Shown: positions 47,828-56,851 of the stretch, one piece after another
How the letters are laid out: every line of letters starts with the position of its first letter
How positions within the stretch are numbered: the stretch's first letter is position 1
Assembly (NCBI RefSeq): GCF_017312405.1
Contig: NZ_BLTG01000001.1
Coordinates: 1 to 64,000 of the forward strand
From: Mycobacterium sp. PO1
GTDB lineage: Bacteria; Actinomycetota; Actinomycetes; Mycobacteriales; Mycobacteriaceae
Reading direction: 5' to 3'
DNA: 64,000 nt
Program-made: the position numbers and the translations under genes
The notes under the pieces: model-generated
Told to the model about the DNA's origin: nothing
The model's input: only the letters and a program-made list of their open reading frames with translations
Database searches by the model: none

Positions 47828-49561
47828 GTGCACTTCGTCGGTCTGGACCTCGCCTGGGGTCAACGCAAACCCACCGGGGTGGCTGTCGTCGACGGCAGCG
47901 GCCGGCTCGTGTCTGCTTCTGCGGCCACCGATGACGCCAGCATCCGCGCCGCCGTAGGGACCTATACCGAGGGTGACTGTGTCGTCGGCATCGACGCGCC
48001 GATCGTCGTCACCAACCCGAGTGGGCAACGCCCTGCCGAACGCGCCCTGAACGCCGACTTCGCCCGCTTCCAGGCCGGCGCGCATCCGTCCAACACCGGG
48101 AAGCCCGAATTCGCGCACGGCACCCGGGCGGGGCGCCTGGCCGACGACCTGGAACTCGACATCGATCCGCACGGCGGCCGGCCGCGCCGTGCCATCGAGG
48201 TCTATCCCCACGCCGCCACGGTCGCGTTGTTCCGGCTGGGCCGCACCCTGAAGTACAAGGCCAAGCAGGGCCGCAGCGTGGCGCAGCTGCGCGCCGAACT
48301 GCTCCGGCTGATGGAGCACATCGAGGGGCTCGCCAGCGCCGACCCGCCGCTGCGCGTCGTCGACTGCGAGGACTGGGTCCAGTTGCGCGCCGCCGCCGAG
48401 AAGGCCGAACGCAAGAGCGAGCTGCGGCGCGTCGAGGACCCCGTCGATGCGGTGCTGTGCGCCTACGTCGCCTACTACTCCGAGCGCCGGCCCTCGGAGG
48501 TGACCGTGTACGGCGACGCGGCGACCGGCTTCATCGTGACGCCGACGCTGCCGTCGGATCTGGAACCGGCCCCGCCGGAACCCACGCCCGGGACCGTGCA
48601 CGATGCCATCGCGACGTTCGCCGATCGTCGACCACAGCTGGCGCGGTCGACCGAGCACTACCTCTCGGTGGTCACCAGCCTGCTCGACGACGCCGGGATC
48701 AACTATCTGAGCGTCACGGCACGCACCAAGACGGTGGCGTCGTTCGCGGCGAAAGCCGACCGGCACCTCGACGGACGACGGCTCTACACCGATCCGCTCT
48801 CCGAGATCACCGACCAGATCGGGTTGCGGGTGATCACCTACCTGCGCGACGACGTCGCCGCCGTCGCCAATCTGCTCGGAGAGGAGATGCGACTGCTCGA
48901 CGACCGCGACATGGGCGTCGAGACCGCCAGCGAGGGCAGGTGGGGGTACGCCAGCAGGCATCTGCTGGTGGCTGTCGAGGGCGAACAACAGCCGGCGTCG
49001 GTGCAGGTCCGCACGATCTTGCAGCACGCCTGGGCGGAATTCGAGCACGACATTCGCTACAAGGGCTCGATTCCGGAGGAGGACGCACCCGATTTGGACC
49101 GCCGCTTCACGCTGGCGGCCGGTCTGCTGGAGTTGGCCGACCGTGAGTTCTCGGCCATCCGTGAGCGGCTGCGCTCCACCGGGCCCACGGAGCGCGCGCC
49201 GCTGGAGACGTCTGATCCGAGGATTCCGACGCCGGTGCTGGCGACCTACCTCGGCAACCGGTTCCCGGAGGCGGGTTGGTCGCGGACCGACCATTACGCC
49301 TGGATCGCCGGACTGTTGCTGGACCTCGGAATCGACTCGGTCGACGAGGTGGACGCCGTGCTGAACGGTGTGGACACCGACCGGGTGAACGCCTCGATGG
49401 GCTACCACTATCCGGCCGGCGCGGTGCGTCGTCTCGACGACGTGTTGCTGGCGGTGTTCGGTACCCGCTACATCGACCTGCCCGGCAATGCGCATCGTAC
49501 GAAGCTGCTGCACAACAGGTTTGCCCGGATTTCCAGCATCGAATCCGGCAAGGCCGACTAG
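47828..49561 (+). CDS. relZ: RelZ-type fusion: RNase HII-like DUF429 domain plus (p)ppGpp synthetase domain
   Basis: 577 residues. The N-terminal DUF429 part (about 1-235) begins HFVGLDLAWGQRKPTG and keeps acidic residues (VGIDAPIV, VEDPVDAVL). The C-terminal RelA/SpoT synthetase part (about 260-420) shows LSEITDQIGLRVITYLRD, WGYASRHLL (Y374) and VQVRTILQHAWAEFEHDIRY. This is the architecture of M. smegmatis RelZ (MSMEG_5849), which removes R-loop RNA and makes (p)ppGpp. Starting at GTG 47828 removes six residues from an earlier GTG (47810); the choice is uncertain. Divergent from purB. Confidence 0.92.
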   Translation: MHFVGLDLAWGQRKPTGVAVVDGSGRLVSASAATDDASIRAAVGTYTEGDCVVGIDAPIVVTNPSGQRPAERALNADFARFQAGAHPSNTGKPEFAHGTRAGRLADDLELDIDPHGGRPRRAIEVYPHAATVALFRLGRTLKYKAKQGRSVAQLRAELLRLMEHIEGLASADPPLRVVDCEDWVQLRAAAEKAERKSELRRVEDPVDAVLCAYVAYYSERRPSEVTVYGDAATGFIVTPTLPSDLEPAPPEPTPGTVHDAIATFADRRPQLARSTEHYLSVVTSLLDDAGINYLSVTARTKTVASFAAKADRHLDGRRLYTDPLSEITDQIGLRVITYLRDDVAAVANLLGEEMRLLDDRDMGVETASEGRWGYASRHLLVAVEGEQQPASVQVRTILQHAWAEFEHDIRYKGSIPEEDAPDLDRRFTLAAGLLELADREFSAIRERLRSTGPTERAPLETSDPRIPTPVLATYLGNRFPEAGWSRTDHYAWIAGLLLDLGIDSVDEVDAVLNGVDTDRVNASMGYHYPAGAVRRLDDVLLAVFGTRYIDLPGNAHRTKLLHNRFARISSIESGKAD

Positions 49562-49592
49562 GTCCGGCTGGCTGGTGCGGGTGAAGGCCCAG

Positions 49593-51182
49593 TCAGAACG
49601 GGGGCGGCCTGTTGTGCTCGGCGGCTCTCTCCTCGTTGAGCTTGCGCTCCGCAGCGATGGCCCGGATCCTGTTCTGCGCGCGAGTTTGTCGACGCCGCGG
49701 CATCAGCGCGCCGCGCGCGTCACTGGAGTCGAGCTCCGGCGGGTCACCCGGCCACAGCTCCCCGGTGGGCCGGCACAACGAGGGAAACAGCAAGGCACTG
49801 CCCGGCTTTGTCGTGTAGACGTGCCCCGTTGGACTGGTCCAGATGACGGTGCCGTCGGGCAGCTGACGGTCGCGCCAGCCGGTCGGCCCGCTCCAGAAGG
49901 TTTTCAGCAAATGATGAAAACGGCACAGGCACTTGAGGTTCGACGGGTGAGTCGGTCCGATCGGATAAGGCACCGTGTGGTCGATGTCGGCCAGCGAGGC
50001 GGGCCGATCGCAGCCAGGGAACCGGCAGGTCAGGTCACGGCAGCGGACGAACGCGGCGGTGGCGGCAGATGGAGTGTAGCGGGGTTCGGGATCGGTGATC
50101 CCCGGGTGAAGCACCTCACGGAACCGGGCGCCGTCCATCACCTGAGCCAGGAGCCAGTTCGGAGTGACACCGGCACCAAATATGAAGGCCGGCGGAGCCT
50201 TCGGCACCTTGCATTCAGCCGCGTCCGTCACGTCCGGCTCAGCCGACCCAGCCACATTCGGTCCAGCCGCCCTGTCGCGCGCCACTTCCTCGCAATCGCG
50301 CTGGGCATCGTCGTCGAGCCTGTGAGTGGAATCGGGATTTGAGGCATCTGCTGCTTCGGCTATGGCGGCCCGCTCGGCGATGACGTAGACGGTGGTGTCG
50401 CGGGCGGGCCGCCTGCCGGCCGCCTCGCAGCCCTCCGTCCCGCACTGACAGGGCAGGCTGTCCATCTCGAGACCGAGGGCCGCGAAGGCGTCGTTGCGTC
50501 GCTCGTCGAGGCTGCGCGGGTCAGCCTCGCAGACGCTGTGAGCCAGGTCCTCCACCCGCGCTCTCATGGCTGCGGCGTCGGCGGCATTCATTCGCGCGTA
50601 CAGGCTGGTGATGCCCGGAACGTCCTTCGGGCCGCCGAATTCCACCGTGCGTGACGAGCCCGATTCGCGGCTGCGTCGCAGCGCCCCCGGGTCGTGGCGG
50701 TCGACGATCGCGTCGATGGCACGTTCGACTTTGGGCGCCGACAGAGGTCCCCAGCCGGTGATCACCTCGGCGAGTTCTGCGTCCACGGCCGCCATCGCGG
50801 TCTCGTCGTCGATCAGGTAGGTGCGCCACACGATGGCGCGCACCAGGATGTCGTTGATCAGGCCGGCCTCGAACAGCGCCGCCACTCTGGGCAGCCGGTC
50901 ACGCAATGCCACCCCACGGTGGGTCTGAGCCAACGCCAGCCCTTGCGTCAGATCGAGAGCGGCGGCCAGCTCGGCGGCCACCGCGGCATCCGGATCGACC
51001 CACCAGTCTTCTCGCTCCTCAGCAGCCAGACCGGTGCGGCGGGCGAAGAGTTCGGCCATCACCGCCAGCTTGCGCGCGCCCGCCGCGTTCTCCGTCCGCG
51101 CCCAGCCCCGCGCCGCGTCGACGAGCTCGCGCGCACTCAGTTTCCCCAGGGAGGGAATCTCCGGCAGCGATTCGTCGAACAT
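49593..51182 (-). CDS. DUF222/HNH endonuclease family (13E12 repeat) protein
   Basis: 529 residues. The N-terminal DUF222 (13E12) helical domain is followed by an HNH nuclease module, about residues 380-427 (CRFPGCDRP, then LADIDHTVPY, then LKCLCRFHH). The middle (about residues 300-335) is low-complexity. Mycobacterial 13E12 proteins are multi-copy and SOS-induced; whether the HNH domain cuts DNA is not established. The ATG at 51182 is preferred over the upstream in-frame ATG at 51212, because the -10 hexamer and LexA box sit right at it. Confidence 0.9.
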   Translation of the reverse strand: MFDESLPEIPSLGKLSARELVDAARGWARTENAAGARKLAVMAELFARRTGLAAEEREDWWVDPDAAVAAELAAALDLTQGLALAQTHRGVALRDRLPRVAALFEAGLINDILVRAIVWRTYLIDDETAMAAVDAELAEVITGWGPLSAPKVERAIDAIVDRHDPGALRRSRESGSSRTVEFGGPKDVPGITSLYARMNAADAAAMRARVEDLAHSVCEADPRSLDERRNDAFAALGLEMDSLPCQCGTEGCEAAGRRPARDTTVYVIAERAAIAEAADASNPDSTHRLDDDAQRDCEEVARDRAAGPNVAGSAEPDVTDAAECKVPKAPPAFIFGAGVTPNWLLAQVMDGARFREVLHPGITDPEPRYTPSAATAAFVRCRDLTCRFPGCDRPASLADIDHTVPYPIGPTHPSNLKCLCRFHHLLKTFWSGPTGWRDRQLPDGTVIWTSPTGHVYTTKPGSALLFPSLCRPTGELWPGDPPELDSSDARGALMPRRRQTRAQNRIRAIAAERKLNEERAAEHNRPPPF

Positions 51183-51190
51183 GTGTTCGA
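51175..51190. promoter_or_regulatory. LexA (SOS) box over the 13E12 start codon
   Basis: TCGAACATGTGTTCGA is a perfect mycobacterial LexA palindrome (TCGAAC-N4-GTTCGA). Its left arm and spacer include the start codon of the HNH gene, so bound LexA would cover the transcription and translation start. Confidence 0.88.
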
Positions 51191-51195
51191 TTCTA
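51190..51195 (-). promoter_or_regulatory. Leaderless -10 element of the 13E12/HNH gene
   Basis: TAGAAT on the minus strand ends 7 bases before the ATG at 51182 and abuts the LexA box. Confidence 0.6.
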
Positions 51196-51382
51196 TGTCG
51201 GCCCGCCGACATGCGGCCAACACAAGTTGGGCGCCCTGTGGATAAGTGTGATCACCTCTGATGGTCGGCGAGCCCTACTGAGGCACGCCGCCCCCGACGC
51301 GAGCCCCCCGAGCGCAAGACGGGACCCAGCGTCCGGCGCGAACTGTCGACACTCGGAGTGACGGCGAGCGCCCGACTGCCGC

Positions 51383-52819
51383 TCAGTCCGGCCCGGACCC
51401 CAGGTGCGTCGGGTCGGTGATGTGGCCGTCGCGAATGCCGAGCTGCCGGTTGATCAACTGGGTGACGAAGAACAACACGATGCCGATGATCACCAACGCC
51501 CCGGCGACGAGGTACTGCTGCGCGGGCCGGCCCGACAGCGGCGTCACGAGATACAGCGAGACGAGGAAGCCGATGACCGGCAGCACCGTCGGGGTCTTGA
51601 AGTAGCCGCCGGCCTGCCGGACGTCGCGCCGGAGCACCAGCACGGCGACGTTGACAACCGCGAACACCGCCAGCAGCAGCAGGCTCGTGGTGCCGCCGAG
51701 CACCGAGATCGCGTTGTCGCTGGCGGCGGTCGAGACGTAGATGATCAGGCCGAACGCGATCACGGTGGTGAAGATGATGGCCGCCCAGGGCGAGCGACGG
51801 GTCGGATGCACCACCCCGAGTCCCGGTGGCAACACATGCTGGCGGGCCATCCCGTAGATCAAGCGGCTGGCCATCAACATGTTGATCAGCGCGGTGTTCG
51901 ACACGGCGAACATGGTGATGAACGGGAAGATCTCGTCGATGGGCAGCCCGGGTGCGCCCGCTTTCACCACCTCGACAAGCGGGGTGTCGCTGGCCTGCAG
52001 TTCACCGACGGGCACGAGCGCCACGGCCACGATAGACACCAGGATGTAGACGATCCCGGCGATCGACAGACCTGACAGCAGGATCTTCGGGAACGTCTTG
52101 ACGGGGTCTTTGGTCTCCTCGGCCATGTTGACCGAGTCCTCGAAGCCGACCATGGCGAAGAACGCCAGTGACGTCGCTGCGGTGACGGCCATGAAGGTGT
52201 TCTTCTGGTCGGCGGTGTCGAACGCGACGACCCGCGAGAAGTCGACGTCACCGCCGCTGAACGCCCACATACCGACCATGATCACGGCGACCAGACCGGT
52301 GATCTCGACGATGGTCAGCACCACGTTGAGCTTGATGCTCTCACCGACACCACGAAAGTTGATGGCCGCCAGCGCCGCCATGAAACCCAGTGCCAGCAGC
52401 GCCACCCCGAGCTTCGACGGCTCGGCCATGCCGATGCCCTCGAAGAAGTTCGCCGAGAAAGCACGCGATGCCGTTGAGGCCGAGGTGATTCCGGAGCACA
52501 TGACCACGAACGCGACGAGGAACGTGACGAAATGGATGCCGAATGCCTTGTGCGCGTACAACGCTGCGCCCGCAGCCTGTGGGTACTTGGTCACCAGCTC
52601 CAGGTAGCTGAACGCGGTGACGGTGGCGACGGCGAAGGCGACCAGGAACGGGAGCCACGCCGCCCCACCGACTTCGCCCGCCACGTCGCCCACGAGCGCG
52701 TAGACGCCGGTACCGAGGATGTCACCGACGACGAACAACAGCAGCAGCCCCGGGCCCATCACACGCTTGAGCTCGGGGGTGTTCTCCTCGGTCTGCTGAC
52801 CTGCGACCGACTCCGACAT
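51383..52819 (-). CDS. APC-superfamily amino acid permease
   Basis: 478 residues with about 12 membrane helices. The first helix has the APC signature GPGLLLLFVVGDILGTGVYA. It probably imports or exchanges an amino acid by proton symport; the substrate cannot be read from the sequence. GGGGAGG lies 4 bases before the ATG. It is followed on the same strand only by the gap before the 13E12 gene (51191-51382), where I see no gene. Confidence 0.85.
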   Translation of the reverse strand: MSESVAGQQTEENTPELKRVMGPGLLLLFVVGDILGTGVYALVGDVAGEVGGAAWLPFLVAFAVATVTAFSYLELVTKYPQAAGAALYAHKAFGIHFVTFLVAFVVMCSGITSASTASRAFSANFFEGIGMAEPSKLGVALLALGFMAALAAINFRGVGESIKLNVVLTIVEITGLVAVIMVGMWAFSGGDVDFSRVVAFDTADQKNTFMAVTAATSLAFFAMVGFEDSVNMAEETKDPVKTFPKILLSGLSIAGIVYILVSIVAVALVPVGELQASDTPLVEVVKAGAPGLPIDEIFPFITMFAVSNTALINMLMASRLIYGMARQHVLPPGLGVVHPTRRSPWAAIIFTTVIAFGLIIYVSTAASDNAISVLGGTTSLLLLAVFAVVNVAVLVLRRDVRQAGGYFKTPTVLPVIGFLVSLYLVTPLSGRPAQQYLVAGALVIIGIVLFFVTQLINRQLGIRDGHITDPTHLGSGPD

Positions 52820-52837
52820 CGCGCCTCCCCCAGATGA

Positions 52838-53866
52838 TCAGTTGTGCTCGGACACTACGTTGCGCTCGGTGCCGGTCAGCGCCGACACCTGGTTCAGAAA
52901 GGCAGCGGCGGCTCGCGGGTCCTGGTGCCGTTGCCAACCGAACGTCGTCGGCCGCTGCGCGCGGTCGTGCCAGAAGTGACCCGGTTTCGACTCCGGACAC
53001 GTCGCCACCAGCCACACCGCGGTGTCGGCTCCGTCCTCGGCGCCCCGCAGCAGCGGCTTGGTGACGCTACGAAACACCGGCAGGGCTTCGGCCACCCCCG
53101 GCGTCTCGACCCATCCCGGATGGGCACTGTAGACATGAACGCCGCTGCCCGTCATGGCCTTCGCCCATTCATCGGCGAGCACAACCTGCATCCGCTTCGT
53201 CCGGGCATAGGTCCGGACGCCGTTGTAGGGGCCGTCGCGGGATTCGAGTTCGTCAACCGACCAGCGTTGCAACGGTGCGGTGTACATCCCGCCAGAGGAC
53301 ATGAACACCACGGCAGCCCGGTCCGGTACCTGCAGCAGATCCAGCAGCTGCACAGTCATCACGTGCGGCCCCAGGACATGGCAGGCGAGCTGGATCTCAT
53401 GCCCCTGCGGAGTTTCGTCGCGACGCTTGGGCATCAGGCCCGCGTTGTGCACCACGCCGTGCAGCGCGTCGACGCGGCCGGACAGATCAGTCGTCCAGGC
53501 CCGTACCGCGTCGAGGTCGGACACGTCGCAGACTTCTTCCACGACCTCCGCCTCGGGGACCGAGGCGCGGACCGCGCCTGCGCTACGGCTCACCCTGGCG
53601 GCGTCGCGGCCGAGCAGGTGCACGGTGGCACCGAGTCGCGCGAAGCTACCGGCCATCGCCTCCCCGATACCCGACGTCGCACCGGTGACCACCACCCGCT
53701 TGCCCGCCATGGCGTTCGTCGCCGGGTCAGCCGGCCACCACAGGCGGCGCACGCCAGAGCCGAGCTTGGTGTAACCCAGCACGACGGACCGGTCCAGCGC
53801 CGCGTCGACGACACCGCCCAGGGATTTACCGATCGCCACGGACAGGGAAGTAACCAAGCTGGTCAC
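52838..53866 (-). CDS. Short-chain dehydrogenase/reductase (retinol dehydrogenase-like)
   Basis: 342 residues with a 50-residue N-terminal extension before the Rossmann core (VVTGATSGIGEAMA). HNAGLMPKR and the YARTK catalytic pair follow. An alcohol or keto substrate and NADP dependence are likely; the exact substrate is unknown. GTG at 53866 overlaps the TetR stop (GTGA). It precedes the permease gene (18 bp). Confidence 0.85.
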   Translation of the reverse strand: MTSLVTSLSVAIGKSLGGVVDAALDRSVVLGYTKLGSGVRRLWWPADPATNAMAGKRVVVTGATSGIGEAMAGSFARLGATVHLLGRDAARVSRSAGAVRASVPEAEVVEEVCDVSDLDAVRAWTTDLSGRVDALHGVVHNAGLMPKRRDETPQGHEIQLACHVLGPHVMTVQLLDLLQVPDRAAVVFMSSGGMYTAPLQRWSVDELESRDGPYNGVRTYARTKRMQVVLADEWAKAMTGSGVHVYSAHPGWVETPGVAEALPVFRSVTKPLLRGAEDGADTAVWLVATCPESKPGHFWHDRAQRPTTFGWQRHQDPRAAAAFLNQVSALTGTERNVVSEHN

Positions 53867-54495
53867 TTCGCAAACGAGACGATCGGTGCCAGCACGTCGA
53901 TCACGCCGATCAACGTGGCTCTGGCCGTCTCGCGCGGACTCACTCCGTCACCGACGAGCGCGGCGACCACTGCTCCGTCGACCGCGCAGACGAGCGCGCT
54001 CACCAACTCGGGGCGCACACATCTGCCGGACCGTTCGATGATCTCGACGACGGCCTCGGTGCGCTGCTTGAGGATATGACGCTGCACATTGCGCAAACCC
54101 GGCTGCCGGGCACAGGCGATCAACCGCTCGTAGCGCGAGATGAGATATTCGCTGACCCGTTCGGGGCTGTCGCCGACGAGCAGGTCGACGAGGATGTCGG
54201 CGATGGACTCCGCACTGCGCCGGCGCCGGGACAGCATGGCGACCTTGTCGTGAAGCTGTTGCGTCTCCTGCGTTCCGACGTATTCGACCGCCTTGGCGAT
54301 GAGATCGTCCAACGACGAGAAGTAGTACGTCGTCGACGCCAGCGGGAGCCCGGCCCGGCGCGCGACGGCTCGGTGGCGTACCGCGTCGAAGCCACCCTCG
54401 CAGAGAAGATCGGCAGCGGCGCTGACCAGCGCGCACCGCCGTCGTTCTCCCTTGGGAGTGACCGCAGCCGTCACTCTTTGCATGCTGCCAGTCAC
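53863..54495 (-). CDS. TetR-family regulator
   Basis: 210 residues. The HTH is RAVARRAGLPLASTTYYFSS (about residues 42-61). The C-terminal half is of the TetR_C_7/AcrR-like type. It is translated first in TetR-SDR-(permease) and coupled to the SDR gene, so it probably controls its own operon. ATG at 54483 is an alternative start. Confidence 0.84.
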   Translation of the reverse strand: MTGSMQRVTAAVTPKGERRRCALVSAAADLLCEGGFDAVRHRAVARRAGLPLASTTYYFSSLDDLIAKAVEYVGTQETQQLHDKVAMLSRRRRSAESIADILVDLLVGDSPERVSEYLISRYERLIACARQPGLRNVQRHILKQRTEAVVEIIERSGRCVRPELVSALVCAVDGAVVAALVGDGVSPRETARATLIGVIDVLAPIVSFAK

Positions 54496-54555
54496 AGGGT
54501 TTGCGCATCGGCCTTTTGACCAATCACCAGCTAATCCTCAGCTCGGAGCGGTGGC

Positions 54556-55416
54556 ATGATGGCGCGCATGTCTGCCATCAACCGCCGCGCGGCACTGCGC
54601 CTGGGGTTACGCACCGGCCTCGCGGCGCTGGGCGCCTGCACCGCGGGCTCCGCACTGGCGAGCACCCCCGCCGCAGCCGTACCGCCGGCACCTCTGGCAC
54701 CACCGCGTCCGACGTACGAGTCGGGGTCGTTCAGGTCGGCGGCCCGCGGCGGCGTGGCGACCAACTGGATCATCGCGCGCCCTCCGGGGCAGACCGAGCC
54801 GCTGCGTCCAGTGATCCTTCTGCACGGCAAGGACTCCAATGCGCAGACGGTGATGTCGATGGGCGCCGAACGGTTTCTGGCCGACGCGGTGGCCGCCGGG
54901 GTGGCTCCGTTCGCGCTGGCTGCCGTCGACGGGGGGAACGGCTACTGGCATCGGCGGGCCTCCGGAGACGACTCGGGGGCGATGGTGCTCGACGAGTTCG
55001 TCCCGCTGCTCGCCGACCACGGTGTGGACACGTCGCGGGTGGCCTTCCTCGGTTGGTCCATGGGCGGATACGGCGCGATGCTGCTGGGTTCCCGGCTCGG
55101 CGCGGCACGCACCGCAGCGATCTGCGCGGTCAGCCCGGCGCTGTGGACGAGTGCCGGTGCGGCCGCGCCGGGGGCGTTCGACGGGCCCGACGACTATGCC
55201 GCCAACAGCGTGTGGGGGCTGGCGTCGCTCGACGGCATTCCGTTGCGCATCGACTGCGGTGACGACGACCCGTTTTCCGCGGCGACCCGGCAGCTCATCG
55301 CCCAGCTGCCGAATCCGCCTGCGGGCGGCTTCACACCCGGTGGCCACAACGCCGCGTACTGGTCGTCGCAACTCAGCTCGGAATTGGTCTGGGCGGCGCC
55401 GTTGCTGACGGCCTAG
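54556..55416 (+). CDS. Tat-exported alpha/beta hydrolase (esterase), Rv0774c-like
   Basis: 286 residues. A twin-arginine signal ([20 protein letters not shown]) is followed by Pro-rich residues and an esterase fold: ILLHGKDSN, nucleophile GWSMGGYG, and the C-terminal histidine in GGHNAAYW. Likely a secreted ester or lipid hydrolase. GGAG lies 7 bases before the ATG at 54556. It is convergent with purD (4-base stop overlap). Confidence 0.85.
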   Translation: MMARMSAINRRAALRLGLRTGLAALGACTAGSALASTPAAAVPPAPLAPPRPTYESGSFRSAARGGVATNWIIARPPGQTEPLRPVILLHGKDSNAQTVMSMGAERFLADAVAAGVAPFALAAVDGGNGYWHRRASGDDSGAMVLDEFVPLLADHGVDTSRVAFLGWSMGGYGAMLLGSRLGAARTAAICAVSPALWTSAGAAAPGAFDGPDDYAANSVWGLASLDGIPLRIDCGDDDPFSAATRQLIAQLPNPPAGGFTPGGHNAAYWSSQLSSELVWAAPLLTA

Positions 55417-56681
55417 ACCGAGATGCGGCCCTCCTGAGCGGCGAGGCCGATGTCGCTGCGGAAGTGACTGCCGGGCAGGCGGATCGAGCCGATCCGGGCG
55501 TATGCGGCGTCACGCGCCGCGGCCAGGTCGTCACCGACGCCGACCACCGAAAGCACTCGGCCGCCGGAGGACACCACGGCGCCGTCGTCGCGCCGGGCGG
55601 TACCCGCATGCAAAACGCCGTCGCCGTCCGCGCCCTGGATGACGTCACCGACTCGCGGCCGCCCGGGGTAGTTCTCGGCGGCCAGCACTACCGCGACCGC
55701 CGCGCCGTCACGCCACTGCAGGGGCGGTTGGCCGGACAGTTCACCGGTGGCAGCGGCACGCAGCAGTTGACCGAGCGGGGACTCGAGCAGAGCCAGGACC
55801 GCCTGGGTCTCCGGATCGCCGAAGCGGCAATTGAATTCGACCACCGCGGGCCCCTGCGAGGTGACGGCCAGCCCGGCATAGAGCAGGCCCGAGAACGGGC
55901 AGCCGCGGCTGACCAGTTCCGCGGCAACGGGTTTGACGATCTCGTCGACGATGCTCGCCGTCACCTCGCCGGGCAGCCACGGTAACGGGGTGTAGGCCCC
56001 CATGCCGCCGGTGTTGGGTCCGCTGTCCCCGTCACCGACCCGTTTGAAGTCCTGGGCGGGCAGCAACGGGACGACGACGTCGCCGTCCACGACGCAGAAC
56101 AGCGACACCTCGGGCCCGTCGAGAAAGGACTCGAGCAGCACAGGATGACCGGCCTCGAGCAGGCTCGCGGCGTGTGCGCGGGCAGCGTCGCGGTCAGCGG
56201 TGACGACCACGCCCTTACCGGCGGCCAGACCGTCGTCCTTGACCACCCAGGCCGCGAACCCGCCGGGGGGGCCGAAGCGGTCCAGCGCGGTGTCGAGGTG
56301 GGCGGGGTTGTCGACGATCTCGCTGGTCGCCGTCCGTACGCCGGCAGCGGCCATGACGTCTTTGGCGAACGCTTTCGACCCCTCGATGCGGGCGGCCTCT
56401 CTGGTCGGGCCGAAGCAGTCGATTCCGGCCGCGCGCACCGCGTCGGCCACCCCGAGCACCAGCGGCACCTCGGGTCCCACGACCACCAGATCGGCGCCGA
56501 TCCGGGTGGCCAGCGCGGTGACGTCCTCGCCGGACGTCACGTCGACCTCGTACTGGTCAGCCACGGCCGCGGTCCCGGCATTGCCGGGCGCGACCGACAC
56601 CGTGTCGACCTCCGGGTCTCGGCGCAGCGCAAGCAGCAGCGCGTGTTCACGGGCTCCGGATCCGACTACCAGGACGTGCAC
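55413..56681 (-). CDS. purD: Glycinamide ribonucleotide synthetase PurD
   Basis: 422 residues, an ATP-grasp enzyme joining phosphoribosylamine and glycine, step 2 of purine synthesis. The N-terminal [23 protein letters not shown]-binding [20 protein letters not shown] and [10 protein letters not shown] are the family signatures. GTG start at 56681. It is the last of the eight pur genes in the window. Corresponds to Rv0772. Confidence 0.97.
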   Translation of the reverse strand: MHVLVVGSGAREHALLLALRRDPEVDTVSVAPGNAGTAAVADQYEVDVTSGEDVTALATRIGADLVVVGPEVPLVLGVADAVRAAGIDCFGPTREAARIEGSKAFAKDVMAAAGVRTATSEIVDNPAHLDTALDRFGPPGGFAAWVVKDDGLAAGKGVVVTADRDAARAHAASLLEAGHPVLLESFLDGPEVSLFCVVDGDVVVPLLPAQDFKRVGDGDSGPNTGGMGAYTPLPWLPGEVTASIVDEIVKPVAAELVSRGCPFSGLLYAGLAVTSQGPAVVEFNCRFGDPETQAVLALLESPLGQLLRAAATGELSGQPPLQWRDGAAVAVVLAAENYPGRPRVGDVIQGADGDGVLHAGTARRDDGAVVSSGGRVLSVVGVGDDLAAARDAAYARIGSIRLPGSHFRSDIGLAAQEGRISV

Positions 56682-56784
56682 AGGTCACCACCCTAATGCC
56701 CGCCCGCCAGGTGGGTCAGCCACCGCTCCCACACTGACGCCGAGCGTTCGGGCACCGCGAACACCTTCGACGCCGCTCGCCCGG

Positions 56785-56812
56785 CCATACAGTTTGTCGA
56801 GCTAGTGTATGG
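56785..56812. promoter_or_regulatory. Candidate operator upstream of the CYP125-like gene
   Basis: CCATACA (56785-56791) and TGTATGG (56806-56812) form a perfect 7-bp inverted repeat 14 bases apart in the 170-bp gap between purD and the P450 gene. It may be the site of the TetR encoded after the P450. Not similar to the KstR consensus. Confidence 0.4.
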
Positions 56813-56851
56813 TCGTAGCGAAGTGTTGTACGTCACACAGGAGCGATCACC

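Noticed and set aside
47801..49513. 570-residue minus-strand ORF
   Set aside because: Antisense to relZ, whose two domains are recognisable.
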